A stretch of DNA of 64,000 nt from Mycteria americana (taxonomy: Eukaryota > Chordata > Aves > Ciconiiformes > Ciconiidae): the NCBI RefSeq assembly GCF_035582795.1, contig NC_134367.1:53041562-53105561 (forward strand). Direction: 5' to 3'. Under the pieces are notes generated by a model. The model was not told the origin of the DNA, made no database searches, and saw nothing but the letters and a program-made list of their open reading frames with translations. How positions within the stretch are numbered: the first letter of the stretch is position 1; each line of letters begins with the position of its first letter. The position numbers and the translations under genes are program-made. Shown in pieces: positions 51,301 through 60,300 of the stretch.

Positions 51301-54300
51301 ACATAACATAGTATAGTTCTTTTTTTGGTGCACTTCTTAAAAAACACTGCTAAGTTACTAATAGATACGGAAAACCATGAGCAACTGCTCACTTACTGCA
51401 CATTAAGAGTGTCTACACTGATAATGTGTGAACAATAGCTAAATTCGTACACATGCAGGAACTCAGCATTTGCCTTCCGTTTAAAAAAACCTCTATAAAT
51501 GAATAATATGCAATACATACTCTGTCTTTTCATTTTCTCTATATAAAAAATAGTAATATCTCTGATTAAGGCAACAATCTGGAGTTTTTAAAAGACATTC
51601 TACTTTGATACATTCTTAAGATCTTGAGAATCAAAAAAAGTGTGCTTTCAGAAATAAATGTTAAAATGAGTACTGTAACTTGCAAAGCAATAATAATACA
51701 AAAAGGGGAAAAAAAGGTGTATCTCAATGTCAAGTCATGCAACAGGGAACTCAGAAAGTTCTAACCAAGAAAATATTGACAGCACACATCAATTAAAGCA
51801 AGTAATGTCACAATAACATTTAAACATATCATTTTATTTCACTAACAGAAACAGATCAGAAAACCTTTGGTTTTTCAAAATATTATTGGACCTCTTTACA
51901 GAGAGCTTTTTCTTGATAATTTATCAGTGGCACACACCTAGGGAGCCATTAGTGGCTATACTGTGGAAAAATCTCACTTACTAAGGTAATGGAGATAATT
52001 TTTTTGAAGAGAGTAACAAGCATATAATACCAGAATAAACTTCACTGAGAATAATAAGAACTTAGCTTAACATTATAAAATATCTACAATACTTTGAAAA
52101 ATAAACTGGTAAAAGAAGGAGCTGTTGCCTTAATGCTAAATTTATTTTTGGTAGGTTTTTGTCCACACTTAAATTTTAGACAGTATTTTGTGGTTTAATA
52201 CACATTCACAATGCCAAAGAAACCCTGAAAGAAAGAGGACATTTTTGTTTGTTTTTTTGTTTTGTGTTTGTTTTTTTGTTTTGTTTTTGGTTTTTTTTTT
52301 TTTTTTTACTAGCCTAAACCAGTGGTACTCAACCTTTAACAGCTGGAGAGCCACTTCTTTATTAAATGGAGTTGTAGAGCACCATAAAAATCAAGTATCA
52401 ACAGTGTGATCTTTTTTTTCTGCATCATGACACTTCAATGTGTGATAATGCTGCCTGAACATCATCACATATTGATACATCACGACATGACACATCAGCA
52501 TCCTCTCTCCCAGCAGCATTCTGTCTTCAACCCCTTTTGGCTGCTAGGAAGGAGTGGGGTGGAGGGGTGGAAGGGGCAAAAGGGCGAGTTTTTCCCCATT
52601 CTGCCCCACGGCTGCTGGGTGGGAGGTGATCTCTACTCTTACCTGTGGGGGGATCCCAGCAGCTCCTTTTCTTTCCCCCTATGGGAGGGGGAACTTCAGC
52701 GACTCCCACACTGCTGGTCCATTTGCTCAGTGCTCCCCGCGCTGCCTGATAGAGTGGAGCGCCGATCAGACGCCTACATTGCGAGAGCCGCCTGTAGGGC
52801 CATGAAGAGCCACATCCGGCTCTAGAGCCACAGGTTGAGTATCACTGGTCTAAACAAAGCCAAAAAGGTACAATAGAATAAGGGCCCCTGTTTAGATCCT
52901 AAAAGGATCAGATAAAACCACAAAAATAACCCTTAAGTAAAATATAAAACATACTGTCTTGCTTTTAACATTTTCTACTTGTAGCTGTCAGCAACTTGAG
53001 TAGGAAACTAAAGGCAGGTTTTCCTCTTTATACTTTTAGAACACTGCAGGAGCTTGTCCACAAGTACGCAAACATAGATATTTTGCACATGCGTGTGCTA
53101 TTTGTGGTTTACAGCCCATGCAATAGTTCTTTGGAAGATATAAGCAGGAAAACTCTCTATGTTTAATATGGCCATTCATCCAACAGTCAACAAGACAAAA
53201 TTAAATGAGCTAAATAGTAATATAGGTACTCGATTATATTTTGCTTGCTACTGTTTGATTACTATGAAATAAACATTTTTGTAAAATATGTTAAGAAAAA
53301 AGAAATAGGAACCTTGGCTTGAGAGTGTCCTGTCTCTATCAATCACTATAGCACCAGTGATTTCCTTTTTATCAGTATTTGGCAGTGCTGTGTCTGATGA
53401 GATGCAATAGAATAAAGCACATATCGGATCAAACTCTGGGTCTGGTTCCAAATCTCGTCTGGTTCGAGCATGTAACTCCATACTGATGAGGGTAAGGTGT
53501 TGGACCTACCAACAAATAAATACAATAAGTTAGTATGTTTTAGAGCTTTCTTAAAAAATGTTAAAAGATTATTAGTGCAAATCAACTCATTGCAAACATT
53601 TATATGGTCATATTATATTGTAACTAAGAGGTCACACCTGAAAATTAATAGAAGTGATTAACTATGCATCTCTGGATCTCACTTTTTTGCAAAAAGCATT
53701 CTCTTACAAAAAAGATTAATCACTTAATACATTTTTATACTCAATTATTAAAATTCAGTATTTGTTTCTGAGTACTATCTTCTTCTATCAAAAGCAGAAA
53801 ATACAAACCAACAGAAATGTTCAACTTCAACAACTGTAAATTCCTGTAATGTTTTCAAACAGCTTTGCATATTGAGCTGAATTACATTTGCAGACTGACG
53901 AAAAACAAAGAATCACTGTTGGTCTTTATGTCCTTTCCCTCCCTCACCCAAGATGTGCAAACAGGCATGAAGACTAAGTCACTTACAGGATGATATGGAG
54001 AATACCTAACTTTCCCTTCACTTGCATTAATGAACTTCCACATCATGTTGCTACAGCTTTTTGCAGAATGGTTTGCATTAAGAAAATGCTAATCCCTATA
54101 TATTGTACAGTTTTGACTCTACAATAAATACTGTAGTATTTAATACTGTTTCAACTCTATGTTGTTGCTCTGTTTTCTTGCATAATATAGTTGATAATGT
54201 GGACTAATGGGTACATTGGAGGGATTACAAGGGAAAAGTTACAAATATTTCTAAGTATGTAAGATGCCCTGGGAGCAGCCTGATTTCCTCTAGATTTGCA

Positions 54301-57300
54301 GCCTAAATCACTACAGCCATCACTGAAATGAAATTTTACTACCAAGCTCTGTCTCCATTTCCTGCAAAATCATTAGTTTCTTGTGGCTGGCTTCTCCTAT
54401 GTCATCTACTCGGTGCATAAAACTTCTACCTCCCCACCTCATCTGTAAACTGGTTAACAGCTAATTCCAAGCCACAGATGCGGTGACTGTCTGGGAGCAG
54501 ACACATGCTGGCTGACCAGTTAGCAGCCAAACACAGCAGTACTATATTCACATTGCATCCCTTTCTCCAGCACCAATTTTGATCTCTCTTCCCAGACCAA
54601 CCACTGATCTACATGAAATACGTAGACACACTCTTTCAGACATGTACCATTTTGTTAAATGTAGTAGAAACTGGCCAACAGGTTCAGAAGGTAACATGTA
54701 GAGGCCTGACTGAATGATGCCAGAAGCGTTGTTTCTTAAGGAAATGATCCATGAAAGTTATGGTCAACTAGTTTTTCCAGTAATGTTTTTATACAAAACT
54801 TACTATTTCTTCCTTCTGATCTTTCTCTTATTTTTATTTTTTAAACGAAGGTTTACCACCTTCTTAACAAAAATACTGTGAAATTTAGTTCAATACTATT
54901 AAATAAAGGCACCTGGAGATCAAGCTGAAACTAGTCACACAACTACTTAAAGCTGCAGACATCACACACTAATTAATTTTAAGTCAGGCAGGGACCAAGG
55001 AGGAAAAGATTTTTAAATTCTGCTATTATAAAACTGGGCTGATAAACTATCATTTTATAAAATAACATGTAACAGTAAGTTACCTCATGTAAAGATTTTG
55101 CTTCCTGCAGGTTTTCCACGCTGACTTTAAAACCGTAAGTGTTATTTAAAGATGGCCCTTCAATCTGAGAAGTCTCTTTCTTTGGAGCGCCGAGGGCAGC
55201 AAATTGATTCTTATTTGGGGAGGGGGAGGGAAGGGAGAAAAAAAGAACAATATAATATTGAAAAAACTACAGGTTACTAAATTCATATGCAATATTAAAT
55301 ACAAGTTTACCAATGAAAATGCAAATGATACACTACAATTACTAAAAAAAAAAAGCTTTCACTATCTCCTCATGTCATTTTTCAACAGGGAAGCAACAGT
55401 TGTATCTTTCTGCTTTTTAAGAATAATTTTAATGAAAGCTCATATTAAAGCAAGACGCAGTTTGAAATACTTAAAAAAAAAACCCCACAAAAACCAAAAA
55501 CAAACAAACAAACAAAACCCCACAAAGAAACCCCAAAACCCACACATACTGGCTTTCTTAGAAGCCTGAGGACAGGGGAACCAGCAAATCTCTATCCTCT
55601 CTTGAGCAACATTCTATCAAAAACCTCTGCTTCAGTCACCACTTTTTAAGGCACTGAATTAAGGGTACACTGAAGTACCCATTTGAACGGGGTGAATACC
55701 ACTACGTTAAGAACGAAAGAAAAGACTATTGGGTCATTTCAGTAATGCACCTAGCCCACCGTTCTGTTTCCAACATGGGGAGCAGAAGCACTGTTTAAGG
55801 AAAACATGCGAGTCTGATCATTTTATGCGTTCCATTCCCTTTCTACTCCGTCACCATACCAGTGCCATTCACTGCCTACATGGTTTTCAGAAAATGCTTA
55901 GAACATTGTCTGAAAACTAATACACACACAGAGATACATAAATATACACAGGTCTGTGTGTATATATGCACACACACATATATAAAAGGGAAATCACAAT
56001 AGAACTTTAAAAGGATATTGTAACGAAAAGAGCAGAACAACATCTTTACATGGTGTCTCTTTAGTGTTTCATTAGTGTCTCGCTACCCTAAAACATAGAA
56101 CACACTCTCAATATTCAACTCCCCCCTTCCCTCCCACAAATTAAACTGATTTCTTCTTCCTAACTTTGAGTGTACACTGATTCTACAGCAATTGCACCCT
56201 ACCATTTTAAATGTATTTTCAAGATCTTAACAGCGAAAGAAAAAAACAACACAGAAGAAAGAGAATGGAAATGTGTATGTGTGGCATAATAAAAATACAC
56301 CTGTACATAAAATCTTAATTTACCTTCATTTGTGTGGTTAGAAGTACTCTTCGAAGACCATCAGTATTATTTCCCCTCTTGTGGCTCAGTTTCTGGGCTT
56401 TCAGTTCTGTAAACATATGAGTGCAAAACTGCTTAGCCTCAATAATATTGTCTAGACATTAAACAACATGCTGGAAATAACCAGAGGCATTTGGTTAACA
56501 TTATAAACAAATATTATATGTAAACAAATACAACTTTATTCTCTGTCCAATCCAAAGCACAGCTATTACAATTTGGTATTTATGGACATTTAGGAATGTA
56601 CAAGGCCAGTAAGTCACCAAATCTCACATGACTATGATCTTGAACACTGCAATGCTATTCACACTCTACACTGAGGTTATGTTTGGAAAAATACAAGCAA
56701 TATAACCAACAAGATTTCAAAATCCCCAAAATAAGCTATACTTTTAAATTAAGTTTTCAACCAGCACTTCAGAGTTCAGATACTAGAGGCCATCAGGAAG
56801 CAAAAGGGTGTTCTGCTTCTAGATTGTTTTCATAATTCAATAGTTACTTTTACAACAATGCACGGGCCTTTTCCTTTACAAAACTAGTTTTAAATATATT
56901 TTTGTGGAGATGTAATTATTTTCTCATTATATCAAAAGAAATGCAATATCATATTCAGATGGTTTTTTTGTGTAGTATTAGAATGACTTAATGGATTTAC
57001 CTGTGGATAAAGGAGTTAACCCAAGAACTTCAGGTACTCCATCTTGATTTTTTCTGTGCACAATGGGTGTACTATGTAGGCAAACGGACTCAGAATTTCC
57101 AGGATCTTCATTAACTGGAAGTGGGGACGTGTCAAAGGATGTCCTAACGTCCTCTTGGGTGGATGGAGAGTTTTGTGCACTTCCAACAGGTACTACATCA
57201 TTTTCTTCCACAGAAGACAAAATTATATCCTGACTTTTCCACTCTGTGTCTTCTAAATTGGACTGCCTGGGATCTGGAGATGCTACTTGCTGCCAAGGAG

Positions 57301-60300
57301 GAAGTACTGGAGAATCTGGTGAACTGTAACTGACATAATAATCTTCCTCCTCCTCCTCCTTATCATGTTCTAGTGTTGAAGTAGTAAGTGTCTTGCTATC
57401 AGATAGAGTTTTATTAGAGTCTATGTCATTTTTAGTATTTACATAAGTTCCTATAGTGCTTATAGACTTATCACAGGTTTCCTTGGTTTGTGTTTTTGTA
57501 GTTTCTGCCAGAGAAGCAGGAGAATTCTTTGTAGGCACAATAGGTCTTTCATCTTCCAGGCTAGATAAATTTAAATCTTTAGCTGCTTTTACTACTTCTA
57601 TAGATTTCTCTTCAGACAATGCTGCAGAGCTGAAATTCTCAGCTGCCTTTTCCTGCTCAGCAGGATGATTCTTAGGCAATTTCTTGAAATGTTCATACTC
57701 TTCTTTGGCGTGAAGCCATATCTGAACTTGCTGTTGGCTTGGAGCACACTTGCATGGCATTATGACTATTTTTTTGTCTTCACTAGTTTTATGGCTATTA
57801 CTTTCTCTCTTATTAACAGTAGAGTGACCATAACGGGGAGGAGACCCTGGTCTAGAACTTTCTGTCATTGCTGAAAACGCAGTCTTCCAGAGTCGTAGAC
57901 CTTCTAATGAGAAGTCCCCCTCAAACTCAAGCAGGTCATTTGGAAGCCTAGTTTCCACTGTGAGAAGCCGTCCTCCAATCTCTCTGTGAAGAGAAATAGA
58001 TTGAATTATTGTTTTGCTCTAAACTGCATTACAGGCAGTCCTCAAGATGATATACAAGTAGAGGGCTGCTAAGTATTTTTCTCACTATGCAATTCCTGTG
58101 GGCAGTAACTTTCGTTTACAAATCAAACAGGCACATTCCCACTTACTACAATAACATCAAACAATAAAAAAACCGAAGTGTCATGAATGAAAATGGGTAT
58201 TTGCGCGGGAAGTACAGTAATTTTCAACTTCAAATGTATGTATATCACATAGGATCTTTCATGCATCTGTGCCACATAACAGCATAAAATTGTTTACAGG
58301 AATAAATTAAATTTAATATAATCGCAAGAATATGTAGACAGAAATGCATTTAACACAGTACCTTGGCTTTTCTGGAGCATCTGAAGGATTGCTGCAAAAT
58401 GGTTCCTGATAAATTGTTTCTGCAAGATCATGATCTAGCAAAGTTGCCATGATTTCTTCACGACTAGGTGGGGACATGAGAGGCTTAAGAATGTGAGCAG
58501 TACGAGGTGTAAAACTTCCATTCTTCGATTGCGAGGGAGAACTGGTTGATCTTGGCGAACTATCTGGAGTTGGAGTTAATGCCTCATTGTTTCTTGAAAC
58601 ATATAATTCTAAATCCTCAGAAGCTGCATCTATAAGTTCACCATCAGGAGAAGACAATATGGATGTAAAAGAGGTATTAACTGAATCAAGTGGTTGACAG
58701 GGTTCAAAAGTGGTTTCTTTTCTAATGTGGCTTTGAATCCAGTCTGAGCTGGTTGGCTGAGGAAGGCTAAGAAATCTCTCTTTATTTACTGTATTTCTAT
58801 TCAATTTGAACTTTTCATTTAAACAGACCTCAGTCTCTTGCATACAAGAGGTATCAATAGAACTAGATCTAGAAGTTGAAGGATGAACATTTTTCCTCCA
58901 TTGGCTATGGCAGTGGTTCTCGTTATTATCCAGTGAAGTTTTCTCAAAAAGCTCAGGGCTCAGGGAACCAGACCGTATCCATTTACTTGTGCTTGAAGAA
59001 TGCTGCTTTTCTTCCTCAGATTTTTGGTCATTATGACACAGAAAGTCATCTTCTGTTGTTTGTCCAGAACCAAGATCTTGAACTGCATCACTCAAGAATT
59101 TCTGGGGCAAATTTTGATCTGCTGGGACAAACTGGCTTGCGGAATAAAAACTGCAAAATCCAGTTTGCCCTATAGTATTAATATCAAAGTTGTAATTGTG
59201 GTCTGGAGACAAGCTGTCTTCAAGTGAGTAGCAGCTTTCAAAACCAGGGTCCGAAAAAAAAATGGGGCTGTCATCAGACACAGAGTGATCAATGCGACTA
59301 GTGATCTGCTGGCTTAAAGACTCCATTTTTGAAAGTTTTGGTGATTTTTCTTTAGGTTTTGTATTCCTGGGAGCACGCGATTTTCTTGGTGATGTGACTG
59401 ACCGTGACCTTTTGATTGCTTTATTCTGTTCAAGAGGACATGGTATATTCTTGCTCAGCTGTGTTTTAGCTGGTAATGGTTCTGGAGTAACATTTGCATT
59501 CTGAGCTTTCTGCTGCCTCTTCTGGAGCAACTCTTTCAAAACAGCTAGGCCAGACTGTCCTTCACTGAACGCTGATGGGGCCACTATAGTCCTGCTTTTA
59601 TACTGGGAGATGGGTTTTGGTTGCATGGTTGTTTCTGACAGACACCTTTGTTTTACTGTTTCAGGTTTAAAATGTGACATATCCAAAATAAATCCTCTCT
59701 GGTTTTGATCCCAATTTAACTGTTTCACTGGACTCTTCAAAGACGTTACAAAACAGTTCTTAGGCAACTGAAGTGGCCCAGGGCTTTCCTCAGATGACTT
59801 AAGAATAGAAGGACAAGGATCAGAATGCTTGGATGCCTCTGGTAAACAAAAAATCTGCTGTTGATTATTGTCTTTACAATGCAGATAGTTAGTGGCATGT
59901 AACTGATCCATCTTTGCTATGTCCAAAGAGTCACGAGCTTCATTTAATTTCCCAGCTGGTGGTAAATACCTGTTTTGCAAATTTTTTCTCTCTTCTGCTT
60001 TTGCAGAAGTCTTATCTTTAGAGATGCGCGCATTCTGTGTTACCTGAGTTGAGTGATTAGATGGATCAAATATGTTTTGAATGAGAGCAGAATCCTTCAT
60101 TCTAAATATAGCACTTTGAGTCCTGGGCCTTTGAGAGCTCATTTTTGGTACTTCCCTTCCAGATGCCACAGGAGTAGATGTGAGAGATGAATGAGGGTCT
60201 TCTCGTGGAGCAGGTAAACACTGTGCCTCTACAGGCTTATCAATTTCCATCAATGAATGGAAACAGCCTGATGAATTACCTTGTGCATCAGCTGCTGAAG

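Larger units (their letters stand above)
50855..53312 (-). other. REV3L intron carrying a hAT-type MITE
   Basis: A 2.5-kb intron with the transposon at 52320-52847 and a T-rich tract at 52242-52307 beside it. Nothing else was recognised. Confidence 0.6.

Noticed and set aside
52406-52825. Plus-strand open frame of 139 codons inside the hAT-type element
   Set aside because: No transposase motif; the length is explained by the G+C-rich interior of a non-autonomous element.
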